Shown here: one piece after another, positions 33,638-42,772 of the stretch
Layout of the letters: every line of letters begins with the position of its first letter
How positions within the stretch are numbered: the first letter of the stretch is position 1
Assembly: GCA_036008175.1 (NCBI GenBank)
Contig: DASYOB010000114.1
Span: 98,207 to 162,206 of the forward strand
DNA length: 64,000 bases
DNA from: DATARH01 sp036008175
GTDB taxonomy: Bacteria > Pseudomonadota > Alphaproteobacteria > ATCC43930 > CGMCC-115725
Direction: 5' to 3'
The notes under the pieces: generated by a model
Database searches by the model: none
The model's input: the letters and a program-made list of their open reading frames with translations, nothing else
What the model was told of the DNA's origin: nothing
Made by a program: the position numbers and the translations under genes

Positions 33638-34486
33638 ATGAGCGGGTTGCCGGACAGTTTCGACCTCGACCAGTGCGCCCGCTACCTGCGCGAGCTCGCT
33701 GCGATAGCCTCGCCGGTGCTGCCGATCGGCGAGGCGGCGTTGGCGCTTGCCTCGTTCGAGCGGCCGCGGGTGGGTCTCGCACGCTACCGCCAGCACCTCA
33801 CTTCGATTGGCCGCGATGTCGGCCGGTATGCCGGGGCGGCGGCCGACCTTCCGGACCGCGCGCACGCGCTCAACGAGATCATCCTCTTAAAATACGGCTA
33901 CAGCGGCGACGAGCTGACCTACGACGATTTGCAGAACGCCAATCTGATGCGGGTCGTCGATCGGCGCAAAGGCCTGCCGGTGGCGCTCGGCATCCTCTAC
34001 CTGCAGGCCGCACGGGCACAGGGTTGGGACAGCGTCGGCCTCGGCTTTCCTGGGCATTTCCTGATCCGGTTGGCGGAAGGGCCGGAGCGGCTGATCCTCG
34101 ACCCATTTCATGGCGGCCGCGTCTGCGACGCGGCCGATCTGCGCGACCTGTTAAAGGCGACGGCCGGCCAGGAGATCGAGCTATCGCCCGAGCATTACGC
34201 CCCGGTCAGCGATCGTGACGTATTGCTGCGGTTGCAGAACAATTTGAAATCGCGGTTGTTGCAGGCGGCCCGCTACGACCGGGCATTGCGCGTTGTCGAG
34301 ACCATGCTGATGCTGGCGCCCGATCTAGCCGAGCTGTGGCAGGAAGCGGGGCTGTTGCACGCGCGCCAAGGCAACATCCGCGCCTCGGTCAGCGCACTCC
34401 AGGAATTCGTCATCCGCGCGCCCGAGGGCACCGCGCGCCATCAGGCGGCGGCGATCCTGCAACAGCTCAAATCCAAGCTGAACTGA
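33638..34486 (+). CDS. SirB1-family transglutaminase-like / TPR protein
   Basis: A 282-residue protein of the SirB1/transglutaminase-like family. DRAHALNEIILLKYGYSGDE and RRKGLPVALGILYLQAARAQ, then FPGHFLIRLAEG and LILDPFHGG form the transglutaminase-like N-terminal domain; the usual catalytic Cys is replaced (GLPVAL), as in the family. Residues 190-280 are TPR-like helices (NLKSRLLQAARYDRALRV). It lies 15 bp after the BON gene and is probably co-transcribed. Molecular role unknown. Confidence 0.87.
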   Translation: MSGLPDSFDLDQCARYLRELAAIASPVLPIGEAALALASFERPRVGLARYRQHLTSIGRDVGRYAGAAADLPDRAHALNEIILLKYGYSGDELTYDDLQNANLMRVVDRRKGLPVALGILYLQAARAQGWDSVGLGFPGHFLIRLAEGPERLILDPFHGGRVCDAADLRDLLKATAGQEIELSPEHYAPVSDRDVLLRLQNNLKSRLLQAARYDRALRVVETMLMLAPDLAELWQEAGLLHARQGNIRASVSALQEFVIRAPEGTARHQAAAILQQLKSKLN

Positions 34487-34494
34487 AGCGGTGT

Positions 34495-34584
34495 TCAGCC
34501 CGCACCGGCTAACGCAATCCCGACCGCGACATAGCCCATCGTCCCAAGCAGAATAACTGCTGCCCTCAGAATGATGCCCTTCAT
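34495..34584 (-). CDS. 29-residue single-pass membrane microprotein
   Basis: A short ORF starting MKGIILRAAVILLGTMGY and ending in a small Gly/Ala-rich tail (GIALAGAG). It is almost entirely one predicted TM helix with a basic N-terminus (K2, R7), so N-in orientation is likely. AGCGGAGGG lies about 9 bp before the ATG. It sits alone between a convergent SirB1-like gene and a divergent ThuA-like gene. No homologue recognised. Composition and ribosome site are the evidence; chance is possible at this size. Confidence 0.5.
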   Translation of the reverse strand: MKGIILRAAVILLGTMGYVAVGIALAGAG

Positions 34585-34766
34585 ACTCGGCGCCCTCCGC
34601 TCTCCACTCAGCGACAAGTGAAGCACTGAGTGAATAAACCAGCGGAGGAGACCGCCGGTTCCGGGTTCAGAGCGGCGCTTGGGCGGGGGGCATTTTTTTG
34701 GACTGATACTACCGCTGTTGTCGTAGCCTCCCGAGCCCAGGGCCGAACACGGAGCGAGGCGATCCG

Positions 34767-35573
34767 ATGACGGAAACGAGATCCGGCCGCGCGCACCTGA
34801 TCGCCGGCGGCTTCCCGCCCGGTTCGATGGGCGGGCACGACCATGACTATGCCCGGCTTCGGCTGCTGGGGCTCCTGGCCGAACGGGACATCCCGGCGTC
34901 CGTTGGCAACGATTTCGCGGATGTCGAGAAATGGCTGCCGGTCACCCGGTTGCTGATCACCTATGTGGCTGGCCCCTACCCCGACGCTGCCCAGTGCCGC
35001 GCCATCCAGCATTGGCTCGAGGCGGGTGGGCGCTGGCTGGCCCTGCATGGGACCAGCGGCGGCCGCGCCCAGCGCGTGGAAGGCATGCGGATGCGCCGCA
35101 CCGTCAAGACCGAGCACCACGCCCTGCTTGGGAGCTATTTTTTGACCCATCCGCCGATCCGCGAGATCCGTGTCGAGGTGAGCGCCGCCGCTTCCCCGCT
35201 CACCCGCGGCCTCGGTAGGTCGTTCGTCGTCGAGGACGAGCCGTACTTCATCGAGCTGCAAGATCCCGGCTCGACGCAAATCCTGCTGACCGCCGATTAC
35301 GGCCCGAGCGCAATGTCGGCGACCGAGGGCCTTTATGCCTCCGACACCTCCCTGCTGCCCGACGGCAGGACCCGGGTGCTCGGCTATACCCATGAGATCG
35401 GCAATGGCGGCATCACCTACTTTGCCCTCGGCCATTGCCACAACCCGGCCATCCGCGCGGCCCGCACGACAGACCCCGCGGACACGACGCCGCCCATGTT
35501 TCGCGGCCCGTGGGAAACCGACGCGTTCATAACACTGCTGCGCAACGCCATCGGCTGGGGCGTCGGCACCTGA
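34767..35573 (+). CDS. ThuA-like (type 1 glutamine amidotransferase-fold) protein
   Basis: A 268-residue ThuA-family protein. AHLIAGGFPPGSMGGHDHDYARL, WLPVTRLLITYVAGPYP, WLEAGGRWLALHGTSGGR and the C-terminal GGITYFALGHCHNPA followed by FITLLRNAIGW match the ThuA pattern (G-R-x-F-x-x-x-x-G-H, then terminal N-A-I-x-W helix). Members are linked to sugar metabolism (trehalose utilisation) but lack a proven reaction. Monocistronic by spacing. Confidence 0.85.
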   Translation: MTETRSGRAHLIAGGFPPGSMGGHDHDYARLRLLGLLAERDIPASVGNDFADVEKWLPVTRLLITYVAGPYPDAAQCRAIQHWLEAGGRWLALHGTSGGRAQRVEGMRMRRTVKTEHHALLGSYFLTHPPIREIRVEVSAAASPLTRGLGRSFVVEDEPYFIELQDPGSTQILLTADYGPSAMSATEGLYASDTSLLPDGRTRVLGYTHEIGNGGITYFALGHCHNPAIRAARTTDPADTTPPMFRGPWETDAFITLLRNAIGWGVGT

Positions 35574-35930
35574 TGCGCAAGCGGTCTTGCCGCTGAGGCT
35601 AATTAGTCACCATCTGCTTCGCGAGCACGAGGCCGGCGCGAACTAGCCCGCTCCGTTCCGAAATTCGCAGTGTTCACGGCGAGTATCTGGCGGCAACCTC
35701 CAGGATATCGCGATCCCGCCGCAAATACCACGATGCATTGATCCCGCGCGACGCCCAAGCCCGCTCAGCAATGAGTGGAGCTTTATTCGAGCGTAATACA
35801 GATGCGACAACTTGACACCGGGTATGCGCGACAAATCGTCATTTCGCTTCTGTAATTTTATATAACTTGTAGACAACGCCGCTCACTTGCGGTTATGTCG
35901 CGGCTGTTCCCAACAATCCTGTGAGTTCCC
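35574..35930. other. Intergenic region, AT-richer, no gene supported
   Basis: About 360 bp noticeably lower in GC than its surroundings towards the right end (TTTTATATAACTTGT near 35856). A TTGACA at 35812-35817 could be a -35 box, but no good -10 follows at 17 bp. A 77-codon minus-strand frame here has no ribosome site or recognisable sequence. The compositional shift together with the lysozyme-like gene to the right hints at acquired DNA. Confidence 0.4.
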
Positions 35931-36272
35931 ATGGCGGCTGAGGCTGTGCGCGCGTTCATGTTGTCTTGGTTTATGACCCATCATTACTCGCCTGTTCAGG
36001 CCCAGGCGATGATCCAACAAGCATATATGGAAAGCAACTTGCAACCATGTGTCAGATCATCGACAGGGAGTTGGCTTTACGGCTGGGTGGGCACCCGCAG
36101 GCGAGCCCTCGCCGCATACGCGAAGACCGCTAATTGTCCGGGTTTGGAAGCGCAGCTTGCCTTTGCCGACGCGGAACTCCGTGGCGAGCCCACCTTTGCG
36201 GTATTCTGGCGTGCGTCATCGCAAAACGCCTTCGCGGTGCTGCGACGATGCTTTGGCCGCGGACAATGCTGA
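35931..36272 (+). CDS. Phage-tail-lysozyme-like protein without signal peptide
   Basis: A 113-residue protein resembling the phage tail-tip lysozyme domain: FMTHHYSPVQAQAMIQQAYM, then ESNLQPC, GSWLYGWVGTRRRALAAYAK, and LAFADAELRG. In that family the pattern is G-x-s-x-x-Q-A-x-x-I-x-x-x-x-x-x-ES, where Glu is the proposed catalytic acid (here E40), followed by G-x-x-Q-W-x-x-x-R. No signal peptide or holin neighbour is seen. It could be a phage remnant or part of a contractile apparatus. Weak ribosome site, so the start is tentative. Confidence 0.6.
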   Translation: MAAEAVRAFMLSWFMTHHYSPVQAQAMIQQAYMESNLQPCVRSSTGSWLYGWVGTRRRALAAYAKTANCPGLEAQLAFADAELRGEPTFAVFWRASSQNAFAVLRRCFGRGQC

Positions 36273-36304
36273 AGCCGGTCGGCTCCGCGGCCGACCCGAG
36301 ATAC

Positions 36305-37471
36305 CTAGGAGGCCTTGATAGATCCAGCCGCGTTCGTTACTGGGCTGCCTCCAGGGACGAGCAGGCGAAAGCCGAGGCGCACCGCGTCGAGTGATGCTTC
36401 AATTGGGTGGCGCGCTCCGGTATGGACGGCGAGAAATCTACGGAATGCTTGCGGCCGCGCTGCCAGCCCAGTTAACGCACGACGACGCAAGCCGTCGTTG
36501 CGATCCATCAGGAGGAGCAATCGCGCCATCAGCTGCGGGCGCCTCAACATCCGGCGGTGGGCGATCTCATAGCGAGCCAGGTCGCCTGATGAAAGCGCAT
36601 CGGCAAGGGCGCCCGCGTGCCGGAAAGCCAAGGCGAGCCCCTCGCCGGTTACCGCATCGACGCTGCCGGAGGCATCGCCGATCAGCGCGACCCGGTCATC
36701 GGTGACAGCGGAGTATCTTGTCGACTGGGAGACCGCTCCGCGTAGATCGCCGATCGGCGGGCTGTCGCCCAGACACCTGGCAAGTGCCGGAAACAATTCG
36801 CGGAGATCGGTCGTCCGCAGCCGCGGCGCCGCCCCGATCACCGCGACGCAGACTTCATCGTCGTTGACCGGCGTGACGTAGGCTTGGCAACCTGCCCGCC
36901 AATGGACTTCGACAAAATCGGTCCATGGCCGGATACGAAAGTGCTGGCGCAAGCCGATGCGTCTCCGGCTCGTCCAAACAGGATGGAGGCCCAACCGCCG
37001 CGCGACCGGCGAGTGAAACCCGTCCGCGGCGACGATCCAGCGGCATCGCACCAACTGTCCGTTTGCCCGGATCCCGGCAGGATCCAAGGCCTCGACATGC
37101 GCCTGCCAGCAGCTGGCGACCCCGGCAGCGTCGATATGCTCCGCCAGGACTCGGTGGAGTGCGGGCCGCCTGATCCCGAGGCCGAAGCCGTCGGCAAACG
37201 GCGCCTCGGCGACCGCCCCCTCTCCGACAAAGCGGATGCCGCGGAACGGAAAGCCCAGACCCCGATCGATATCGACGCCGATTTCGTTCAGCGCGGCGAT
37301 GCCGTCCGGCATCAAGCCTTCGCCGCAGGCCTTGTCGATCGGCGGCTGGCTCCTGTCGAGGACGACGACATCGAAGCCACGCCGCCGCGTGGCCAGCGCC
37401 GCCGCAAGCCCCGCCGGACCGCCGCCGATGACGACGACGTCGGTTTCCGCGGGGAGCTTGGTGCTCACCAC
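36305..37471 (-). CDS. FAD-dependent oxidoreductase (geranylgeranyl-reductase / halogenase-like) of PKS operon
   Basis: A 388-residue flavoprotein monooxygenase-like enzyme: DVVVIGGGPAGLAAALATRR (Rossmann FAD site), DKACGEGLMPDGIAAL, CRWIVAADGFHSPVARRLG (the DG motif) and RVALIGDASGSVDAVTGEGL (GD motif). Such genes often follow bacterial type III polyketide synthases and are thought to oxidise the alkyl-aromatic product. GTG start inside the end of the PKS gene (overlap 7 bp), so translationally coupled. Could also be a reductase; no substrate evidence. Confidence 0.87.
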   Translation of the reverse strand: MVSTKLPAETDVVVIGGGPAGLAAALATRRRGFDVVVLDRSQPPIDKACGEGLMPDGIAALNEIGVDIDRGLGFPFRGIRFVGEGAVAEAPFADGFGLGIRRPALHRVLAEHIDAAGVASCWQAHVEALDPAGIRANGQLVRCRWIVAADGFHSPVARRLGLHPVWTSRRRIGLRQHFRIRPWTDFVEVHWRAGCQAYVTPVNDDEVCVAVIGAAPRLRTTDLRELFPALARCLGDSPPIGDLRGAVSQSTRYSAVTDDRVALIGDASGSVDAVTGEGLALAFRHAGALADALSSGDLARYEIAHRRMLRRPQLMARLLLLMDRNDGLRRRALTGLAARPQAFRRFLAVHTGARHPIEASLDAVRLGFRLLVPGGSPVTNAAGSIKAS

Positions 37472-38535
37472 TGCAACAGGAGCATTTCAGAACAGAACCC
37501 GGGTCCCATCGCCAGCAGGACGCCGAGGCTGCCCGGGCTCGGCGGCCTGTTCGCGATAACATCTTCGAGCACCAGGAGGACCGAGGCCGAGGAGAGATTG
37601 CCGAAACGGCGCAGACACTCCCACGACCGCTCGAGGTGCCGATCGGGCAGTTCAAGCGACTTTTGAATCGCCTCGAGTACCTTCGGACCGCCGGTATGGA
37701 TCACCCAGCTTGCGATATCGCTGCGGCAAAGCTGGTGACTGCCCAGGAATTCGTCGACGTCTTGCGCGAGGTTGGCCTCGATGACCTGGCCGAGACGAGG
37801 CGAGAGCACGATCTTGAAGCCGCGCTCGGATATGTCCCAGCCCATCACGTCCTCGGAATCGGGATAGAACACCGACTTCGTGGCGAGGATTTTCGGCTCC
37901 GGGCGACCAAAGGTGTGCGCCGGCACAGCCTTTTCGGCTCCCGCGACCACCACCGCCGCGGCGCCATCGCCAAACAGACCGGTAGCGATGAAATTCGCGG
38001 TCGACAAATCTTCGCGCTGAATCGTCAGCGAGCAGGCCTCGACCGCCAGCAGCACGGCAGCCTGTCGCGGGTAGGCAAGGACGTGGTCGGCGGCACGGGT
38101 GAGGCCGAGCGCGCCGCCGACGCAGCCGACACCAAAAATCGGGGTGCGCTTGATGTCTCGCGGCAACCCCATTCGATTGATCAGCCGCGCGTCGAGCGAC
38201 GGGCTGGCGACGCCGGTTATCGACACCACGAAAAGCGCATTGATGTCGGCGGCGGAAAGCCCGGCGTCGTGCAGCGCGCCATCGATCGCGCGTTCGCCCA
38301 ATTCTTGCGCCACCTCGAACCAAGCCTTGTTGGTCTCGCCCCAGGACGAAAATCGCGCATAACGCTGCAGTGGGAATGCCAGATGGCGGTGATCAACCCC
38401 AACCCGCGAATGGAAGCGGGCAAGCAGCTCCGGCTTTTCCAGCCGCCCCTCCCAGTATCGCTCCACAGCTGCCGTAATCGTGCGCTGCGGATAGTGGAAT
38501 TTCGGCATTGCGCTGGCCACGCCGACGATCTTCAT
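37465..38535 (-). CDS. Type III polyketide synthase (chalcone-synthase fold)
   Basis: A 356-residue thiolase-fold condensing enzyme that extends a CoA starter with malonyl-CoA. The catalytic triad is visible: Cys138 in FGVGCVGGALGL, His280 in WVIHTGGPKVLEA, Asn313 in FGNLSSASVL. The terminal GSLGVLLAMGPGFCSEMLLL is a family signature, and FGDGAAAVVV lies mid-protein. Bacterial members make alkylresorcinols, alkylpyrones or phloroglucinols. The middle gene of a three-gene operon with an aminotransferase upstream and a flavoprotein downstream. The starter unit cannot be predicted. Confidence 0.94.
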   Translation of the reverse strand: MKIVGVASAMPKFHYPQRTITAAVERYWEGRLEKPELLARFHSRVGVDHRHLAFPLQRYARFSSWGETNKAWFEVAQELGERAIDGALHDAGLSAADINALFVVSITGVASPSLDARLINRMGLPRDIKRTPIFGVGCVGGALGLTRAADHVLAYPRQAAVLLAVEACSLTIQREDLSTANFIATGLFGDGAAAVVVAGAEKAVPAHTFGRPEPKILATKSVFYPDSEDVMGWDISERGFKIVLSPRLGQVIEANLAQDVDEFLGSHQLCRSDIASWVIHTGGPKVLEAIQKSLELPDRHLERSWECLRRFGNLSSASVLLVLEDVIANRPPSPGSLGVLLAMGPGFCSEMLLLQW

Positions 38536-38608
38536 GAACTCGCCTCGTTGCAGTTACCGGAGACTCGATGATCCTGGCTCAAAGGGTGTGAAGCAGCGCT
38601 GCCGATCG

Positions 38609-39976
38609 CTAAATGCTGGCGAACGCCCGCCGCGCGATGCCCAAGGCCTCGGACCAGAAGGCAGCCGACGTATGCATCAGCTCGACGACATTGCCGAGCG
38701 CGGTGACAAATTCATCGAGTTGCGCGTCGCTGACGATCAGCGGCGGCGCGATCTTCAAGACCCGGAAGTTGTTGCCGCAGATTTGCGCCAGGATGCCGTG
38801 ATCGCGGAACAGCCGCATGACCAGCATCTGCCCAAAAACAGCGGGATGAATTTTGTTGAAGGTCTCGAAGGCCACTCGCAGGCGAAGCGAACGAGGCGGA
38901 CCGAATTCGATTGCGTTCAAAAGCCCGAGGCCGCGGATCTCGCGGACCATATCGTATCCGCACAAGCGTTCGGTCAGCTGTTGGCGGAGCTGGTTGCCGG
39001 CGGCGATCGCGCGCTGTCCCAGTTCTTCCTCTTCGAGGACGTCGAGAGTCGCCAGGCCGGCGCGCATCGCCAGGCTGTTTTCGCTGTAGGTCGAGGTGTG
39101 AACGATTGCGCGCCTTAGTGAGTTGTACACCGAGCTGTAGACCGCATCCGACATCAGCACGGCACTGCACGGCACAAGCCCACCGCTCAGCGCCTTGGCC
39201 AGGACGACCATGTCGGGTTCGACGCCGTAATGATGCGCGGCGATGAAACCGCCGGTCCGGTACAGCCCGGTCTGCACCTCGTCGAGAACGAAGAGCGTGC
39301 CGTGCCGGCGGCACAACGCTTGCGCCGCCCGCAGATAGTCGGCCGGCGGGAGAATCACACCGGCTTCGGCTTGGACCGGCTCCAGCACGAGAGCCGCAAA
39401 CGATTTGGTCGCGAGCTTTCCCTCAAGCTCGTCAATGTCACCGAATGGCACCGCCGCGGTGTCAGCCAGGAGCGGCCCAAACCCGTCGCGCCAGAACGGA
39501 TCCGACATCAGCGATAGCGCGCCGCAGGTGAGTCCGTGAAACCCGCCCGCAGCGTAAAGGATGCCGGCGCGTGCGGTATGAGCGCGAGCAAATTTGATGA
39601 CCGCTTCGATGCCCTCGCTGCCCGAACTGGCAAAAAATACCTTGCCAAGCCGGCCGCCGGCGAGTTCGCATAGCCGCGCCGCCAGCAGCCCGGCAATATC
39701 TGCGACATGGTTCTGAAGCATCGCCGGGCCGGCGCTGTCCAGCTCGCGCTTGAGCGCGGCAACGACCTGCGGATGGTTGTGACCGATGTTGTGGACGCAA
39801 TACCCCGAGTTGAAATCGATGATGGTTTGTCCGTCATCGGTTTCCAGCAGCGCGCCGCGGCAGCGCGTATATTTGACGTTCATCCGCAGCACATCGAGCA
39901 GTCTCGCCCACTGCGGGTTGACGTAATCCTCGTAAAAATCTGTCGTGCTGGAAGGCGCCCGCGCCGCGACTGCCAT
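38609..39976 (-). CDS. Class III aminotransferase (ornithine/putrescine or HpnO-like)
   Basis: A 455-residue PLP enzyme. FFASSGSEGIEAVIKFARAH, LVLEPVQAEAGVILPP, LFVLDEVQTGLYRTGGF (PLP Asp) and MVVLAKALSGGLVPCSAVL (Schiff-base Lys) are the class III blocks. The sequence is also reminiscent of the aminotransferase HpnO, which makes aminobacteriohopanetriol; I cannot prove that assignment. It lies 73 bp upstream of the type III PKS on the same strand. Either the three genes form one biosynthetic operon or the aminotransferase is merely adjacent. Confidence 0.9.
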   Translation of the reverse strand: MAVAARAPSSTTDFYEDYVNPQWARLLDVLRMNVKYTRCRGALLETDDGQTIIDFNSGYCVHNIGHNHPQVVAALKRELDSAGPAMLQNHVADIAGLLAARLCELAGGRLGKVFFASSGSEGIEAVIKFARAHTARAGILYAAGGFHGLTCGALSLMSDPFWRDGFGPLLADTAAVPFGDIDELEGKLATKSFAALVLEPVQAEAGVILPPADYLRAAQALCRRHGTLFVLDEVQTGLYRTGGFIAAHHYGVEPDMVVLAKALSGGLVPCSAVLMSDAVYSSVYNSLRRAIVHTSTYSENSLAMRAGLATLDVLEEEELGQRAIAAGNQLRQQLTERLCGYDMVREIRGLGLLNAIEFGPPRSLRLRVAFETFNKIHPAVFGQMLVMRLFRDHGILAQICGNNFRVLKIAPPLIVSDAQLDEFVTALGNVVELMHTSAAFWSEALGIARRAFASI

Positions 39977-40120
39977 TCACGCTCTCTCCCGCCCAGATAA
40001 ATCTCAAGCAGCGCAGCCGCGCGATAGCGCTGTCGTCTGTATCACCGTATTGCACCTAGCTGACCGCAAGCTGACGAACGCAGGACATCGATCGATACGT
40101 GGATCGCTTCACTTTCGTTA

Positions 40121-41026
40121 TCAGCTGCGCGGTGGCGCCTGAGCCGTGCGGGTGTAGGAGCCTGCATCATTCAGTCGCCAATCGTAGGTGTCGCTCGCCA
40201 CCGTGTTGAAAGCAGCCAGCAGACGCTGCGTCTCCGGCCCGGCATACTGGCGAAGATGGGCAAGAGCCCCTGGCCAATTGCCACCGAAATCGTCCTGGTA
40301 CCAGCGATAGATCGATGACACAGTCAGGCCGTCACCATCCCGCCGAACGCCGCGAGGATGGTTGACAAAGAGCCGCGCGCCGCGATCGAGCATGTCCGGC
40401 AAACCTTTCGCCGTGAACGGAACCGGCAGCAAGGTCGGACAGCCGATCGCGGCGCAGTTCACCGCATAATGGATCCGGTTGTCGCGCATCAGCGGGCGCA
40501 GAATGCGGTGCTCGATGTCATCGAGCCCGACATCTTCACCCTCGATCTGCACCAGCTTGGCGCCCCACGGCCCCGAGCCGCCGGTGATAAAGCTCGGGAT
40601 CAACGATCCGCCGAGCGAAATCTCGCGGATCGACGCGACCGGGTAATGTTCGGCGATCACCTTCACGGTCAACGCGTTGTAGAGGTTGATCCAATAGGCG
40701 AACTGTTCGTGCTGGCTCAGTCGCAGAACCGGAACCCGGCTCATCGTCTCGACATACCGGGCCAGGGCTGCCTTATCCGCCGCGGTGACTTCGGCATAGC
40801 GCATGCGGTTGATGCCGTCGGGCTCTTCGGCGAGGTACCGCCGTAGAAAATCCGCCCAGCCCTGCTGGTCGACGACCGTCTGCGAGGACGGATCGTTCGC
40901 CGCCCATTTTTCCCAGAGGCGCGCGGCAGGCGCCGCTTGGGCGGGCCGGGTCACGACGGCGGCAACGGTCGATGCGAGCGCCCCAGTGAGCAGCGACCGG
41001 CGCAGAACGGATTTCATCGCGATCAC
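40121..41026 (-). CDS. Exported DUF547 protein
   Basis: A 301-residue protein with an N-terminal signal (MKSVLRRSLLTGALASTVAA, with an Arg pair that could be Tat-like; cleavage near AQA). The DUF547 core shows FAYWINLYNALTVKVIAEHY and RIHYAVNCAAIGCPTLLPV, where the Cys and His are near-invariant. Function of the domain is unknown; a thiol-dependent activity has been suggested from fold similarity. It ends the block that contains an unrecognised lipoprotein, suggesting an envelope role. Confidence 0.87.
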   Translation of the reverse strand: MIAMKSVLRRSLLTGALASTVAAVVTRPAQAAPAARLWEKWAANDPSSQTVVDQQGWADFLRRYLAEEPDGINRMRYAEVTAADKAALARYVETMSRVPVLRLSQHEQFAYWINLYNALTVKVIAEHYPVASIREISLGGSLIPSFITGGSGPWGAKLVQIEGEDVGLDDIEHRILRPLMRDNRIHYAVNCAAIGCPTLLPVPFTAKGLPDMLDRGARLFVNHPRGVRRDGDGLTVSSIYRWYQDDFGGNWPGALAHLRQYAGPETQRLLAAFNTVASDTYDWRLNDAGSYTRTAQAPPRS

Positions 41027-41073
41027 CTCGACTTAGACGGAAGATTGAACATCGAGCCGCATGGATGACGGGC

Positions 41074-42645
41074 TCACTCTGGCTTGGCCGGTGATGGCAC
41101 CTGCGCATCGGCCAGACCGACAATCGCAAATCGCCGCTCGATCAGGTCGGCATCGTCGAATTGGCGGCGGCCGATCAAGGCTGTGGCATGATGTCCCCAT
41201 TCGTGCATCGCACCGGCGTCGTCGAGGCCGAGCGTCCAGGTGACAAACCGCTCTCCGCGATCGGTTCCCGGCACGATGCCGTCCGGATCAAAGGCGCTGC
41301 GCGTTCCGCCGGCGATCGGAAGGGTGCGGAGTTCGCCATCATCGACGAGGGAATAAAGGAGACCGTGACCGCCGGTATCGGGGAGCACATCAGTCAGGTA
41401 GTGATTGCCGCTGGTTATCCGCACCAGGATCCGCTGCGGCGCATCGATCGCCGGCAGCTGCCGCGGAATGAACGCCCATTCGACGCTTGCATCGGCAGCA
41501 GCGACGGCGGTTACGCGCGGTGTCGGAAAGAACATATGGTAGCAGCCGCAGTTATGGATCGAATCGTAGACCAGCGGATGCCCGGACGGGTCCAGGGTGA
41601 CACGGAAGGTGACACCGTCGAGGGTTCCGGAAACCGCATCGATCAAGCCCGTTTTTGGCCGCTCGGAGAACCAGATGCTGTAGACCAGCTGCACGAGCGT
41701 TTGCTGGCCGTAGCGGGTAAAGGCCAGACGCTGAAATACGGTCAGCCGCGACACATCGACGGTGGGCGCTTCGCCACCGGTCCACTGCAGTGGCCCGATC
41801 CGGTCATAGTCGCCGTTCGTCTCTACTGCGAACACCGGCGCAAAGGTGGCGATCAGCGCCGCGCGCTCGCGAGGGCTCAGTACCGGTATTCCCAGCGCGT
41901 CGCGTTTTGTCCCCACAAGCAGTTCGGTCACTTGCGCCGCGGTCAGACCGTTATCGGGCGGCTGGTATCGTACCGAGCGTGGGCCCTCGGCATTACCCAG
42001 TGCAGCCAGCTGGAACATGCCGGTTGTTTGACGCTCCCAGCCCTTGGCGAATTCAAAGAACGGCCACCTGACGACAGGGTAAAGCCCGACCGCCCGCTTC
42101 CAATCGGCATAATCGTCGGGGACCTCGGCGCGCGCAGCGAGGGTTTCCCTCGCCGCCGGACTGCCTAAATCGAGTGTTGCAAGGATGTCGGAGCAACGAT
42201 TGGTAATGGCAGTCGCCGCCGGCCGATCGGTTACACCAAGCGTCACCAATGACGGCAACGGCAAGTTGCTCAGCTCATAGGCGCGAGCACGCGCGTCGAG
42301 ATCTCTGAGGTGTCGCTCCCAAACGGCAAACGCCGCGGGATCGCCCTGCGCCTGGTCGCGAAACGACGCTAAGAAGCGGTTGACGCGTAGATAGGGATAG
42401 CCCGGGACCCGATAGGCTTCGGCGTCGCGAACCGCGGCTCGGTCGATCGCATCATCGAGCCTGACAAACCAGGCCGCGCATTGCTGCACATCCGACCGCT
42501 GCAGGTCGGACCGCAGCGGCTGATCGATCGGGCTACAGGCAGCCACCAATACTACCGCGATCGCGGCCCCCAGCATACCGAAGCCTAGCGGCAATGCGGA
42601 ACGGCACTGCCTTGACCGGTCTTGACCCGGTTGATTACGCGGCAT
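41074..42645 (-). CDS. Large lipoprotein of unknown function
   Basis: A 523-residue protein with a signal peptide and lipobox VAAC (AAIAVVLVAACSPID). The start is one of two ATGs (42657 or 42645); the frame is open far upstream but that part overlaps the histidine kinase gene. Later features: RYGQQTLVQLVYSIWFSERP, HPLVYDSIHNCGCYHMFFPT (a Cys-x-Cys-x-His segment), VRITSGNHYLTDVLP, and a His-rich EWGHHATALIGRR near the C-terminus. These suggest metal binding, but I do not recognise the family. Next to a DUF547 gene and a two-component system. Confidence 0.75.
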   Translation of the reverse strand: MPRNQPGQDRSRQCRSALPLGFGMLGAAIAVVLVAACSPIDQPLRSDLQRSDVQQCAAWFVRLDDAIDRAAVRDAEAYRVPGYPYLRVNRFLASFRDQAQGDPAAFAVWERHLRDLDARARAYELSNLPLPSLVTLGVTDRPAATAITNRCSDILATLDLGSPAARETLAARAEVPDDYADWKRAVGLYPVVRWPFFEFAKGWERQTTGMFQLAALGNAEGPRSVRYQPPDNGLTAAQVTELLVGTKRDALGIPVLSPRERAALIATFAPVFAVETNGDYDRIGPLQWTGGEAPTVDVSRLTVFQRLAFTRYGQQTLVQLVYSIWFSERPKTGLIDAVSGTLDGVTFRVTLDPSGHPLVYDSIHNCGCYHMFFPTPRVTAVAAADASVEWAFIPRQLPAIDAPQRILVRITSGNHYLTDVLPDTGGHGLLYSLVDDGELRTLPIAGGTRSAFDPDGIVPGTDRGERFVTWTLGLDDAGAMHEWGHHATALIGRRQFDDADLIERRFAIVGLADAQVPSPAKPE

Positions 42646-42772
42646 GCGTCTTACCATCTCCCCTCGGCGGCACCGCTCTGTCACCGGGATACCGTAGCCC
42701 CCGCTAGCTGACCGATTGCTGACAATATGCTCCCGCGTAGGTGGCCGAAACCGTGCCATCTCGACCGCGCGA

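Noticed and set aside
35643..35876. 77-codon minus-strand frame in the AT-rich gap
   Set aside because: No ribosome site, no recognisable sequence and low coding quality.
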